This document shows positions 12,092 through 24,999 of a stretch of 64,000 nucleotides of DNA, piece after piece. Source of the DNA: Lates calcarifer (lineage: Eukaryota > Chordata > Actinopteri > Centropomidae). The notes under the pieces are model-generated. The model was given only the letters and a program-made list of their open reading frames with translations, was not told where the DNA came from and ran no database searches. The stretch's first letter is position 1, and every line of letters starts with the position of its first letter. A program made the translations under genes and the position numbers. The stretch spans positions 1,635,798-1,699,797 of the forward strand of contig NC_066836.1 in NCBI RefSeq assembly GCF_001640805.2. Direction: 5' to 3'.

Positions 12092-14876
12092 GTTCTCAGC
12101 TGGAGGAGTTGAAGTGTTACAGAGGATCAGTTTGATTCCTGAGAGCAGCTTCTGGAAATGTCAGCTCTGAAAACAACCATTTGTGTTGATGTTCACATTA
12201 AGTGAACTCTCAGTAATGATATATTTTTAATATTTCAGTGAAACCAGCATCACTCATAACATAAAGAAATAAACACCTGCAGCAGGTGCAGATTTTCTAA
12301 CCTCTCTTTTTGTGATCAGCTTTTATGTATGTAAACATGGCAGAATGTAAACACTTAAACAAGCTAAAACAGAAAAACAACAACTATTTCAATAAGAAAT
12401 ATCGGTATCACAGTGACCTCTCCACCCATGCCTCCACATGTCAAACACAGCTTGGATCTTATTGACAGCTAAAAGACACAATACATCAAAACAACAACAG
12501 TGTAATATTAGAAGCTCAGTCAAGCACCACAGTAGCTCTTCAGCTTATTTTCTAACATTAGCATTAGCAGCTGTTTGCTTCCCAGTCTAGAAGAAATGTT
12601 GTGAGTTCAGCATCGAACTTCATTCCTTTACTTGCTAAGTCTCCAGTGGTGGAAAGCAACTCCAAAGTTTTATCACTTTGTATCACTTCTTTTAGCATGC
12701 TAACCAGCCTTGGCCCCGCAGGCCTGTCTCGACACTTTCCAATAGCAGCTCACTTTAGCGTCCGGTCTGTCTTAAAGAAGTAGTGCTACTCAGAGGTTCA
12801 TATTCAAACCTTGCAAGCTCTTTGCAAGCGACCATCAGTGGAAGAAAAAACTTGCAGATAGCCCCTTCCTCAGGTTTAGCACCGTGCATCCTTGCTACCC
12901 GGACTTCCTGTTCAATAATATCAAGAAAAATGTGAATCTGGTGGGTTGTAGTACCGGACTGTAGAGGTTTCCACTGTGAAGCTGTCTCTCCAGACTGGTG
13001 CTGATGCATCATTCAAAAGCAAAATCAAGTGTTTAAAAAGCTTCATACAACTTTTTTCACCTGTGCAGCAGCACTCCCCAACACCTGGAAACACACACTG
13101 ACTTCTTTAATTTGCAGCCAAATTACCGTAACCTTTAAAGAAACTTCTGGTGTCACGTTGAACTTTGCGGAGATGAAACTGTCCATTGGTGACCTCCAGA
13201 GGTCCAGAGGTCGGTGGCAGAAGTTCAAGTCACTCTTTGCCCCGAAAAACCTTCCAGTTCTTCTCTGCACTGCGGTTTGAGCCAAGTTGAGTAATTAGTC
13301 GTTGGAGAGTGACCTTGGTTAATTACAGTACTGAGAGCAGAGCAGCACACAAAGTGCCTGTCCAGAGCTTCGTAGTGCTGATCTGGCCTCAGAAGAAGCA
13401 GTTTTAGTCAGTAAATGTCTCCGGGCTGAATTTTGATGGGTGTTTGACGACAGCAGAGAGGTCAGATATCATCATCTGAATACTGACACGTCAGGCTTTT
13501 TCTTTTTTCCTTTAAAATGTTGGCTCAAAGAGAAGAGGTCCTTCCTTTACATATTGATGCTGTGGAATCTTTTATCAGCCCCAAATGTAGATATAGTAAT
13601 AATATTTTTGGTTTAATTGATGTTAAAGTAAATGTAGGGCAAATGGAATCAATGTTTGAGGACAGCCGATGATGAACAACAGCTAAACTGTCCATGGAGA
13701 GCTGGGAACCAAAGAGTCCAGCTAAGCAGATTTGGACTCTGGAGGAAAACAGCCAAGGTTTCCAGGAAGGACAGGACTGTTGGTGAGGTGGTGTGGAGTG
13801 TGAACCAGCAGGAGGTGAAAGTTAACCTGCAGGTACTGTGGGAAATACATGACCTGAGCTGTAGAACAAAGGCTGGAGGGGACGGAGGCAAAGACCACAG
13901 CTGGGTGCAAAGGGAGAGGATGATGTGGATGTGAAAAGGTATGAAATGAGAAGATGATGCTTGGATCCAGACATGAGGACAGGTGGGCCACGAATACTGA
14001 TGATAAGAAAAGGAGGATTGTCCAGGTGTTCAAAGAAATCACAGAGGAAACTTGCACATAAAAAACATCCTGATTTGCCTTTTCAGAGCAGCCTTCACCT
14101 GCCAGTGAAGCAGCTTAACGTCAGTGCACTTGAAGGATGAAGTACAGGTATAACCTCTCATCAACCTGACAGGAGTTTTTTGGCGTCATGGCACCTGAAA
14201 GTCACAAGGGACTGCTCTTGCCCTGGTTTGACCCTCGCAGGTGGCACTTCCTTCCAGGCTGCCTGTGAATCCCATCTCCTTTACTGGGACTCTAAGACTG
14301 AAGCTTTGTTTTCACACAGTTTTGAGTTGTCCGTTATTCCAATAATACACAGCACCCCCCCTAGTGTTCAATGCAAGGAAATGTAGGTCTTTACATGTGG
14401 ATGGAAACGCGACTGCAGCCATGGGAGAGAAGCTAATTCTGTCTGTTGTTTGTCTGTCTTATTGAGTGTTACAAGGCTGGTCTGGTCAGTTGTGTAGCTA
14501 GTTTTGGGAAATATTAAAAAAATATCTTAAAAACACATATGAAAGACTATGTATGCTGTATGTTATGGAGCTAGCATGCTACCAGTGTTAGCTAAATATG
14601 CTTTTGAAAAGTTAGCTAATTTGTTTTTATGCTAACTTCCTGCGCCACACAGTCTGTCTGAAATCTGCCACAGAGATCCAGTTTTTTCAGCGTAAGGCAA
14701 ATATCGTACCAAAAGTGGAAGGAGGAGTTTTGCAAAACATCAATGAGATTTCCATCGGAGTGAATGGGCTTCTGGTTGACTCACACATGTACACAGAGCT
14801 ACGTGGAAACATGGTGTAACCATGATGTTTTCTAGTGGATATGAATTTTAGGCGCAGACTGATGATGTCAGCACCA

Positions 14877-14930
14877 GAGCTTCAACGATTCGTCAACAGA
14901 AAAATTCAGGAACAATTTTGAAAAAGAAGA
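14877..14930. mobile_element. possible degenerate hAT-like MITE fragment
   Basis: AGCTTCAACGATTCGTCAAC followed by AGAAAAATTCAGGAACAATT resembles the terminal part of the fish miniature element that begins GCTGCAACGATTAGTCGA. Only about 50 bases can be recognised. Confidence 0.35.
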
Positions 14931-14999
14931 AACAAACATGACCACAGGCTGCTGTTGTAAAATTTGTTTCCCACATCAAACACAAGGCGTTTGCTTTAT

Positions 15000-17900
15000 T
15001 GCAAGTTTGCACAGTTTGATGAAAGTGTTGTAAAGTAATTTCAGGTCAGCTGTGCAGTAACTGTCAGCTGTACTGATCCCTGATCTGTTCTGAACGCTCT
15101 AAACGTCACACTTTCAGCCAGGCTGAAACAAACGGCCCAGAATTCATTGCAGCTGCTATTTCTGTCCGTCTCAGTCCAGACTGAGCCTCTCGAGGTCCAA
15201 ACTTCAGCAGCATCTCAAACCCACGCAGGTGTCCACCTGTCTGAGACGCCGTGATTCAATTATCTGACCTGCTCTGGTTCTATAACGACAAACTGTACAT
15301 CAACACATCCTCATCCTTTGAGACAGTGCTCAGTCTGATCTGTGACACCGGCCAGCATGACTCAGTGTCTCTGCCTTAATCCTGTTTTCGGATCCATACT
15401 GACGAATACAGAGATGAGAGGAAGTAGATTCAGTCTTTTCCTTCAGGCTGGAACATTTAGATCAGCAACTCTGGGTAATTTGTGATCATTTATTCACAGA
15501 AACCAAGTGTCAATTTATAATCATCAATCAGACTGCAGAATATTGACCACATCAGCTCTTTGTGCATCGAAAATTAATTCTCTGCTCCAGCTGCATGAAT
15601 CTGAGGTGAATGAGAGTCTAATGGTGTCCTCATACTGTGTTATGTGGTGGGTTTTCAGGTGGATTTGTAGAGTAAACATACTGGTTTAGGGACAAACCTA
15701 ATATATCTGTACACTAAGGTTTCACCCAGTTGAATTGAAGAAATGAAGCGTATGAGCACACTGGATCAAAGCTCCTAAAACTGAAGAGAGGAAAAGTTTT
15801 GATTCTGCAGGGTGTTATAATATGACTCTCCTGGTTCATCAGAAAATCTGACTTGAGTTTAGATAATGTCATTTGCCTGGTGAAGACCCAGTGATGCCTT
15901 TTTTATCAGGGAGTTTTGGGAGTTTGTTCATTTTTTCCTTCTTTCAGTCTGTTCCGCCTCAGCTGGTCTAAGGATCGGACAGGTTGTACACACAATACGT
16001 TTCTGCATGAGCGGGTTAATATCCTCCAAGTCATACTGACCCTCAGCTGTAAAGGAGCCACTGAGGCAAAGAGCCACCTGATATGATCAGTGTTAAAGTA
16101 CAGTGTGTAATTTCTGCTGCCAGTGAAAACAGTAACATAGGACGTACGTCTTTATAGGTTCGAGGCGAAGGCTGTTTTAGGTTCCTAGAAGACGTCTCAC
16201 TTCTCATCTGATGGTTTGGACAGACAGATGGTTTTAGGAGGCAGCTTGTTTCTCTAACTCTAACTGATCCAGATGTCTGATGACTGAAATCCTTCATCTG
16301 GTTAAAATATATAATTAAAAACTAACAAGACCTAAAAATTTTATCATTAAAATCAGGCTTAAAACTGGATAAAAAGTTAGTTGTGGCACTTTTAGAAAAC
16401 ACAATGCTGACTGCTTGAAAACTGCTGGAAACATTTGGGATAGTTTAAGAACACGACCCAACAAACTCATAGGCCGAGTTGTTTTTAGACATTTTAATCT
16501 GGAAAAGTCACATATTATATCTTTAAATTACACTTCTGAGGATATTGGCCATCAAAACATCTACGATAGAGGCTTGGTTTCATGCACTGTTTGACCAGAT
16601 GGAAGTTCAGCAGTTTATGTTTTGTAGAGATCATTTTCAAATCTCAGTTTTGTTGTGACAAATCATGAGGCCAGTTTTTGCCATTTCCTCACAGACTCTG
16701 TTTTTCTCTATATTATGTTTCACTCTCTCACCTTCCTCTCTCTCCCCTCACTTTCTCAGTCTGGTCTATCATCTCTATTTTCCTGTTCAGTCAGTTGGAT
16801 GGTGAGCAGCTCTGGTGATGCTGGAACAGATTAACATGCCGTATTGATAGCTGAGGAAACGCGAGCGATCGCGTTGATGGGAGAAAGAGAACAAGTGTTA
16901 GGCTGCCAACAGGCGTCACGCTGACTCTTCCCCGAGGGTTTCACACTGCAAAAAATGTCCCAGATAATGAATAATTTTATCTGATAGTGGCCTGAAATAT
17001 TTTCTTAAAATAGGTGATGAAACCGGCTGTGTCAGAGACGAGGCTCCGGCTGTTTTCAGTCCAATTCAGAAAAGATTCTTCCTCTTTTCCCAGCGGTTTA
17101 GAGGAGCACCTGCGTTGTCTTCAGGTGATGATGGTATTATCGCTGTAGGACTGATATGACTTTGAAGCCAGAGGGAACTCTGGGATATGTAGTGCTGCTT
17201 TACACACTGGAGGTTACTGAGTTTGTGTGTGTGTTGTGATACCAAACATTTTCAGCCTTTCTCTCTTTAATATCATCACATTTGAATATATTTTGCTTTG
17301 AATTGTTGGTCGAACAGAACAAGACATTTGAAGGCGTCACAGTGGAGTCTGGGAACACAGAAATAACCAGTGGTAGCAGGTTGATGATACCTACATGATA
17401 CACAGTTAGTTCCTGACTGTGGCCACTGATTAGCTCCCTGATAATACCAGTAATAACAGGTTGGTATATCTGTCAAGAATTAGTTAAACTACAGTGTGAA
17501 AGTCATGAGAATAACAAATACTTGAAGATGAAACAGTATTTAAATCTGCAAATAACATTTTGTCTCTTAATTTTCCTTCGCTCTCTCTGCCTCTGTGTGA
17601 GGCCACAGATGTGTGACAGCAGCTGCAGCTGGGACCAAATAATGAGCAGAGTTTTGTCAGTCTTCTTTTTCATTATTATTATTATTATGATCAGTTCTGT
17701 TTATTGGCACACCTACATCAGACTTCCCCCTCATTAATTTAACAAGCAGCAGCTGTGTTTGTCCTGCTGTGACTGAGGGAAAGGGACTGTGTTGAAGTGC
17801 AGAGATGTCACATTCAGCCTCTGGGTTGGCGACACTTTTACACTGCATTCTGGGAATTTTGCGAGGAGCTGATCTTTTGGTTCACCACAGCAGATTTGGG

Positions 17901-19400
17901 ATCGAGGCTCCCTGCAAACTGTGGCAGATTTCCTTTTCCTGACACTTCCTGTTCAGTCTACATCTGATAGATAGAGGTTCCATATCTAATGAGTGATTTT
18001 AATTGGCAGATTAATTAACTTACAAGTTGTTTAAGTGCACTGAACCTTGCAGATTGATGTTTTTAGATGAACATGTCTGATATACTGCTGTGAGGATGGA
18101 AGCACTCCAAACCCAGAGTGTTTGTGCATCTTTTTGAAAGTCCGTCTCTCTCTCTGAGGAGGCTCTGCTGTCTTATAAAACTCTGATTTCACTGATTAAC
18201 TGATCAAAGTCGTCTCTTCTCTCTGTCTCACTTCCTGCTCATTAAGTTTAGCTGCAGTGTCTGGTGTTTACTTTGACATCGTGTTCTTCATCCTGTGCAT
18301 ATGTTTTGTTTGTGTGTCTCGCCTTGAACCCAATTTCCCAATAAAAACCGAGCGAGGACACAGCGGTCTGTAACAACGACTGCGGGGGAGTTTTGTGTTA
18401 AGCTCCTCTGTCTCCCGGCTCGTTCCTGTCCGGTGTCTGTGTCCCGCCTTCTCCACCCGCCCACCGCTGAGTCCACAACACGTCCACATCATTAAATCAC
18501 AGAGCAGAGAAGACGCAGAGATCCAGGCTCCCCCCGGTGGAAACGCTGCCTCCTGGTTTCTGTTGCAAACCAAACCCCAACACACACCAGCTCTTTAATC
18601 TGCACCACTTTTATATGCAGCACATATATCTGCACTGACTGTCTCCACCGTGTGTGTGTGTTTTATTTTATTTCCCAGAGTGACTCAGGATGAGTGAGCC
18701 AGCAGCTTTTCATCATCTCGCCGCAGGACATTTTGTCACTCGGCTGTTTTTGGGGGGAATCGAACCTTTTGATCCTCCACTGAAACTTCTCCAACCTCCC
18801 TCTCCTCCTGCATCACTCATTTACTCCGAGAATTCAGATGCAATACGTGTCTGGATTTGCTTGCGTGTAGGACGAGCACCTGCAGATTTTATTCCTGCAG
18901 GTTTTTGTGAGTTTATTGAACTTTGTTCTTTGCTGGTAGCACCCTAAAGGGCTCGAAGAGTTTTAATGAAAAGGACAGAATAGAGTCAGTTCTTTTCTCC
19001 ATTATGGCTGAATCTGGATGTTCTTTTCAGGCAAAGAACTATTTCATTATAGACTTGTATTTACACTTTATTTTGTGTATGTAGTGTTAATGTCTGCACT
19101 GCTAGATGAGGTTTATACCATCGTGTCAGTGTGCAGTCTACAACAGATGCACAGTTTGTCTTATTTTATATCCTCTCCTGTCTTGTTGACTGTTTGATGA
19201 CGGGGTTGAACAAACTGTGCCCCTGAAATACAGAGTAGACTCAGAATAGATTGGGTTTCTTTCGGTTTCGAGGGCAAATAACTGCTGTTGCAATGAACTG
19301 AATCGGGGGACGTCATCTGTACTTTACTTTTTAGTAAGTTACAGGTCAGTTTTCATTTCCTTCCAAAAACATTGAACATGTCTAAGCTGACATCCTTATC
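15000..19400. other. intronic stretch, little recognised
   Basis: It contains a short (ATT)n run at 17671-17689 and no recognisable exon or full mobile element. Open frames are short and unconserved in appearance. Confidence 0.45.
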
Positions 19401-19487
19401 AGCATTCAGTTTAGGCAGTGGAAAGTACTCAGATGGTCCAGGAAGGATTGTCTTTGTGGTTAAAGGAAACCAATCAAGTCAAGTCTG

Positions 19488-19683
19488 ATCAGTTTTTATT
19501 TATACAGCACCAAATCACAACAGATGTCATCTTGAGGCACTGTATAGCTATAAAAATGATAAGAAATAATAATAATGACAGTTATAATAGTAATAGCAAT
19601 AAGACTACCAATATATTTGAAATGTTGTTGAGCAGGATCGTGGGAGCAGCAGGAGGCTCGACATCACAGATCAGACAGAATCA
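19488..19683 (+). mobile_element. interspersed repeat, copy 1
   Basis: It starts with TTTTTATTTATACAGCACCA and AATCACAACAGATGTCATC. It ends with GAGCAGGATCGTGGGAGCAG and CAGGAGGCTCGACATCACAG. Both modules recur at other places in this window (24340-24660, 54065-54115, 56052-56118), so this is a dispersed family. I recall the same modules from many percomorph genomes; the class is not certain. Confidence 0.7.
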
Positions 19684-21619
19684 GAGTGTTTGAACAAATG
19701 TCTGATGCTGTTTTTGTACCTGAGACGTTCTCTGAGCTCAGACCTGGTGTTTAGACAAACTGTATCAGCCAAAACTAATCAATTAATCAGACAGTTCAGA
19801 ACACATAGATCTCGAATGATAAATCAGCTGACGTCCAATCAGGTGAGCGGTGTTCGGGGTCAAGGAGAGGTGACAGGAAGTCGATAGAACAAGCTCTGCT
19901 ACTAAAACTTCAGTCAGTTCTTGTACGGTTTATCTGATGCTCTGAAATGAGACTTTCACCATCATTCTGTTTTGTTTTTGATTTCTGAGTGTTAGAAAAT
20001 AAAGCTAAAGGGCTAAACTCGATGAGACAAAGCCGGGGTGGGGGGGGCAGGGTGGTTTAAACCATGAAATACAGCCTGCAGCAGAGAATGTATGGAATAA
20101 AAACACTCTAAATAAAAAAGTGAGTCAGTCTCTGACAGGTTTAAAAGCCTCCTGCTGTCACGACGAGTCCCAGACTCCCTCTGCAATGAGTGTGCAGTGT
20201 GACCTGGGAGCTGAAACACAGCAGTGCCGAGAGGCTTCTGCTCCTCCACGTTTATTTGGACCCGCTGAACGACCTTGAGAACAGCAGTGGCTCTTTTTTT
20301 TGTCTCAGTGAATCAAGTGAAGCGTTGACGTTAAAGTCGTCCTGAGACAAGAGGCTGCAGAGTCACACAAAGACCGAGAGTTCGTCTGAGTTTGTTCTTT
20401 GTCCTTTTTTATTTTGTAAGACTTTATTTTACAGGTTCGTTATTCCTGAATCATTTCTCAAAAGTTTTCTGGGAAACAACATGAGGTTTGGTAATTCCTG
20501 GAAGAACAGACAAAGTGATTATTTTAGTCAGTTATTCTTGAATTGTGGATGAATTTCTATGAAAGAAATGACTCCATTTAAACCCAGTGAATATTTACTA
20601 CTTATTTATTTATCACTGGAAACTTGTTGACTTTGTTTGTCAACTCATTTTGCATTTAGCTCACCTGCTGTCTGAATAAAAGCCCCTGAGCTAGCTTAGC
20701 AGTTTACCAACTTATCACTGTCTAGTTTAACTGTACTGTACTGTTCGATGTGATTTGGTAATAATCAGAGGAAAAATAAAAGTATAGTTGGTACTTTTCC
20801 AATAAATGAATTCCCATTAATTGATAGTGTAACTTAGAGTCTTTAGTGCAGATACCACAGCTCTCAAATGTTAAATTCTGTCTGAACATAAGCAGCCAAA
20901 CACGTCCTATCAAAATGTTCATTCACAGAATGAATGAACAAGTTATTGAACCTGTTTGAGACTCAGTGTTACAGACACATCTCTATCCACTGAGGTTTGA
21001 CTCTGAGCTCTAATTAAGATTCTTTCCTCCTGAAACTGCAGCATTTCTCTGTTGTTGTGGACGATGTTTGTAAATGACTTCTCCTCTCAGTCACTGATGC
21101 TTCTCTGCAGCACAGCGAGGAGCTCATCATGATCTTATTCTGCTTTACACCAGACTCTCAGTGAGAGGGAGAGGCACTCATCAGCTGAGACTTGAGCCTG
21201 CGGCGTTCAGAGCACAAACTGGCAAACATGCTCTTTCATATTTAGAAATGGTGGCAGATGAATTAAACCAGGGTAGAGCTGAGTATTGTGATCATCAAGA
21301 GGCATGACAACCAACAACAGGACACCAATCAGTCACACTTTGAGAAGAGCAGTAATTATTTTTCTCACTCTACAAATGAAGAAATGGTTCTGACAGGGTG
21401 GTTGTTTGCTGTAGTTCCCCACAGAAAGTCAAAATGTTGAGCGATAACAGCAGCCTGCCTGCTCCCAGTCAAATAAAAGCACTAATTATCACATTTACCC
21501 CTCATGTAGTGAAGCAGGTCTCTGCTCCAGAGCTGACTGCATGTTACTGAGGGAGGGTGGAGTTAATGGGCAAAATGTTTTTATTTTTATTTTTTTCCCA
21601 GCCTGCCCGCCGTGTCTCA

Positions 21620-21633
21620 GTCACCATGGAAAC
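21620..21633. promoter_or_regulatory. RFX X-box-like motif
   Basis: GTCACCATGGAAAC fits the inverted half-site arrangement of an X-box with one weaker half. The same 14-mer recurs at 37209-37222. Confidence 0.35.
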
Positions 21634-22764
21634 TAAAATGCCAAACACAGTGGTGCTTCGTTCCCGGAGAATGGCACACATCAGAGGAGGGAGAGAAAAA
21701 ATAAAAATCACCTCATCTGATGTTTCATACTGCAAACTCAGAGAAATGTGTCGGCTTCATGACTGTGCAGAATAAAAGCTCTGTGAGATCTGAGGTGTTA
21801 AAGCGCAGCAACGAGGTTCATTTAGCCTGTTGGCGGTGCAGGAGAACTCGCCATCGACGGTCTGACCCTGAGGGAAGAACTCACCGTGTACAACTGTGCA
21901 CATGGTGAAGAAAACGACAAACATGTTCCTGACCTGACGTGTCTTCCTCAGACACTGTGTGTTGTAGATCATCTTTCTCAGCCCAGCCTTAGACCAGAAA
22001 ACACTCAGTCTGGAAGTACGAGTGTATTTCTGTGGAAGTTAGAGGCGTTGGTGCTGTTGTTTCCATTAGCAGACGACAGATTCTGATGATTCAGCATTTT
22101 AACGCTGCATCATTTCCATCCAGGAGTGTTTACAAAGCATGACAACACTCACTGCTGCTCTCATGTTGAGATCTGAACTGCTGCTGAACTATTTATTTCA
22201 GACGTTCAGCTGGAGACGCTCAGACTCTGTTCGTCATATGAAGTTGCGGCGAGGTGTCTGTGTTTTCACTCAGGGAGGACGAAGCTTCTTTTAAATCCCA
22301 GAATAAGACGTGTCTTTTTTTAATTTTCACTCTCGCTCCCGGGCTCATTGGATCTTAATCTATTGAGGTCAGACATTTTGGAAAAAGCTCTTGATGTAAA
22401 ACTCTGGGAGGACTGAGCTTTAACTCAGGGCTGAGGTAATGATGACGGCAGCAGATGTCTGGTGTTCCACTCAAACATGGCTGCAGGTGTTAAACCAATA
22501 AACTGACTCATCCTTTCCCCCTTTTCACTCACGTCATTCACGGCCTGCAGGTCACAGTGTGCCGCTCATTTCCATAGTTCGTTAATCTTCTCTGACCATG
22601 CTCCTGAAATGTCAGCAGACATTAACTAATCAGTTCATGTTGGATTGTTCCAGCTCTGCGCTGTAAACATCTCCAGAGCAGCTCCTGAGTGAACCTTGTT
22701 GCGTTGCACTGCACTTCCCATCATGCTTTGGGTGTTGTAAACAGGAAGTGAGGAAGAAAGTCAT

Positions 22765-22778
22765 GTTGCCATGGAGAC
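22765..22778. promoter_or_regulatory. RFX X-box-like motif
   Basis: GTTGCCATGGAGAC. The same 14-mer occurs at 37357-37370. A related GTAACCATGGAAAC is 136 bases downstream. Confidence 0.4.
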
Positions 22779-22900
22779 AGTCGGTTAGCAGTGGACTCCA
22801 CCTGAGCCCATTTTTCGAGCCTACATTTCTCCACATTTCTGGTGAATCTGCACCTGAAGAAGTCACGATCCATTAGCTACTAGCAGTGTGTGTTTGCACT

Positions 22901-22914
22901 GTAACCATGGAAAC
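22901..22914. promoter_or_regulatory. RFX X-box-like motif
   Basis: GTAACCATGGAAAC, the second of a pair in this 150-base segment. Confidence 0.38.
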
Positions 22915-23041
22915 AGACTCCACGACTACTACTGTTAATGCTGATACTGAAAGAAACTCTACATTTGGTTATTGTGAGGTCTGACGTCATAAGGAAGCGT
23001 TTTTGTGTAAAATCTTTGTGCTCAGTTTCCTCTGTCAGGCT

Positions 23042-23112
23042 GATTAATCCACGACCTTCCACACTGAGGGAAAACTGTGTGGTGGATTAATCACTAATCA
23101 CTAATCACTAAT
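23042..23112. repeat. small inverted repeat plus (TAATCAC)n tandem
   Basis: GATTAATCCAC (23042-23052) pairs exactly with GTGGATTAATC (23082-23092). The right arm runs into three and a half 7-base units of TAATCAC (23088-23112). Confidence 0.8.
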
Positions 23113-23345
23113 GAAGGATCAACAGAGGCTGATTGTGAGACTTTTGTGGACACATTATAATCACAGACTAATTAAAGGAGGTGAGAAATGAAAGTAGAAA
23201 TCTCCAGCGTGCAGATTTCCACAGAGGAGCTGACTGATTATGTTACATGTGCGGTCGTAACATGTTGTAGATTCATGTTATCAGATAAACATGCATCAGA
23301 CAGAAGCTGCAGAAACTGGAGATAAGACCACTGGGAAATGAAGCA

Positions 23346-23348
<3 letters not shown>

Positions 23349-23386
<38 letters not shown>
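23349..23386. repeat. (CA)n microsatellite
   Basis: About nineteen uninterrupted CA units, among the longest in the window and likely polymorphic. Confidence 0.96.
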
Positions 23387-23388
<2 letters not shown>

Positions 23389-24339
23389 GTTCACGATGAG
23401 AGACACAGCTGGAACTTAAGAGCAGAAGCCAATTAAAAAGCAAACGAAGAACATCCTTGAAGGAAGGAAACCGTCATTTGTTTGAAGCAGAGCTGCTGTG
23501 ATCTGTCATTAAATGTTGATTACATTACTATATTGTTAAATCATATAAATTACACTTTGCAGTACAAGTAAAAAATGTGTGTTGTGATGCAGCTGTAAAG
23601 CTCCTATCAGGACTCGTCGCTGTTCAGCTTCATATTCCTGAGCAGATAAAGGGTTCATCAGGGACAGCTGTCTCCACACTTCACTTCAGTCCCAGTAACA
23701 AAAGAAAATCTGTATTTTTGTATTACACTTCTGACACTGGCAGTTCTCTGCTGTCACGTCTTTTACTTTCTGACGCTCCACATGAGACGTTTATCCGATC
23801 AGTCATCTGCTCTTGAGAAGCAGGAGGAATTTATGACCACCAATTATCTCTCTGTTTTTAACATCTCCACTCATCCTTTTAAAGCTGCCACAGATTTTAA
23901 TACCAGTTCACAGACTTCACATGTAAATGATGTTTGTGTCCAGAGCTCTGTCCATCGTCGGACTGGCCTCAGGAACGACAGGGACAAATCCTGGTGGACT
24001 GATGAGCTGTAAAAAATCCATGAAGTCGGTCCCAGAGGAAAAGTCCAGTCTGACCATGGCCTCTCTACGTCCAACGAATGCTTGGCCGAGATTCACTCTT
24101 GTTTTAATACAGTTTCTATCACTCTCCCTCTTCGTCCTCTTCGACCTGTCTAGGCTCTTTTCCTTTTTCTGGGTAGAGTTTCCACAGTTACTCCGGTTGT
24201 TTCTCTGGCCACTGTTTCCTCTACCTGGGAAAAAGCAACTGATAGCTACGGAAAATAAAAGCTCTGTCCTCTTTCTGTTCTGGTCGATCCCAGGCAGGCG
24301 TACATTGATTCTGCCTTCTCCTCCTCTGTCTCTTTCTGC

Positions 24340-24660
24340 AGGTATTTCTGCCTCTGGAGCTGTAGAGTCTGATCTGTGATGACAAGTCTCCTGCTGCTCC
24401 TACAACTCCACTCAACACCTCTTTATATTATAATATTTAAAAAGAGAAACCCAACAGATCCACCATGAGCAGCACTAGGCGACAGTGGAGAGGAAAAACT
24501 TCCTTTTAAGAGGCAGAAACCTCGAGCAGAACCAGACTCAGGGTGGGCGGCCATCTGCCTCGACCGGTTGGGTTGTAATAGTAATAACAGTAATAGCAAT
24601 AACACTCGAGCAGGACCGTGGGAGCAGCAGGAGGCTCAGCATCACAGCAGAGTGGGTGAA
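24340..24660. mobile_element. interspersed repeat, head-to-head copies 2 and 3
   Basis: A minus-strand module (24340-24418, GTTGAGTGGAGTTGTAGGAG when reversed, then ATCACAGATCAGACTCTACA) abuts a plus-strand copy. The plus-strand copy has GCGACAGTGGAGAGGAAAAA, CAGAAACCTCGAGCAGAACC, GGCGGCCATCTGCCTCGACC and GAGCAGGACCGTGGGAGCAG. The plus half contains the diagnostic CTCGAGCAGAACC...CTGCCTCGACCGGTTGGG words I recall from fish repeats. Confidence 0.7.
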
Positions 24661-24999
24661 ACAGCATCTGAGACGTGAATAAAGCAGCAGCATGAATGGC
24701 ATTAAGCAGAAGGTCAGGGGGAAGTCTTTGTATAAGTATGCAGACTGAGCCTGTGTATTCACACATGGTGCATTCATTATCTTCATATTCGAGGCCATGT
24801 GTGCGCCATGATGGCACACAGCCAAGGCTAAAGGACCAGACCGCTGGTTTTCCATGTTTCAGCTCATTTATTACAAGTCACACATCATTTATATCACAGA
24901 TGACCGTTTTACAATGCATACTGTGTTTTACTAATATGGCTTCTCCTTAAGTTGAAGTCGTCCTCTCTTCCTCTTACCTTCATGGCCGATGGATTTATC

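Noticed and set aside
23349..23386. Regular repeat considered as CRISPR array
   Set aside because: Simple dinucleotide repeat without spacers; no direct repeat-spacer structure exists in the window.
23927..24379. 150-codon open frame
   Set aside because: Runs into the interspersed repeat at 24340 and is Leu/Phe/Ser-rich from pyrimidine bias; no family match.
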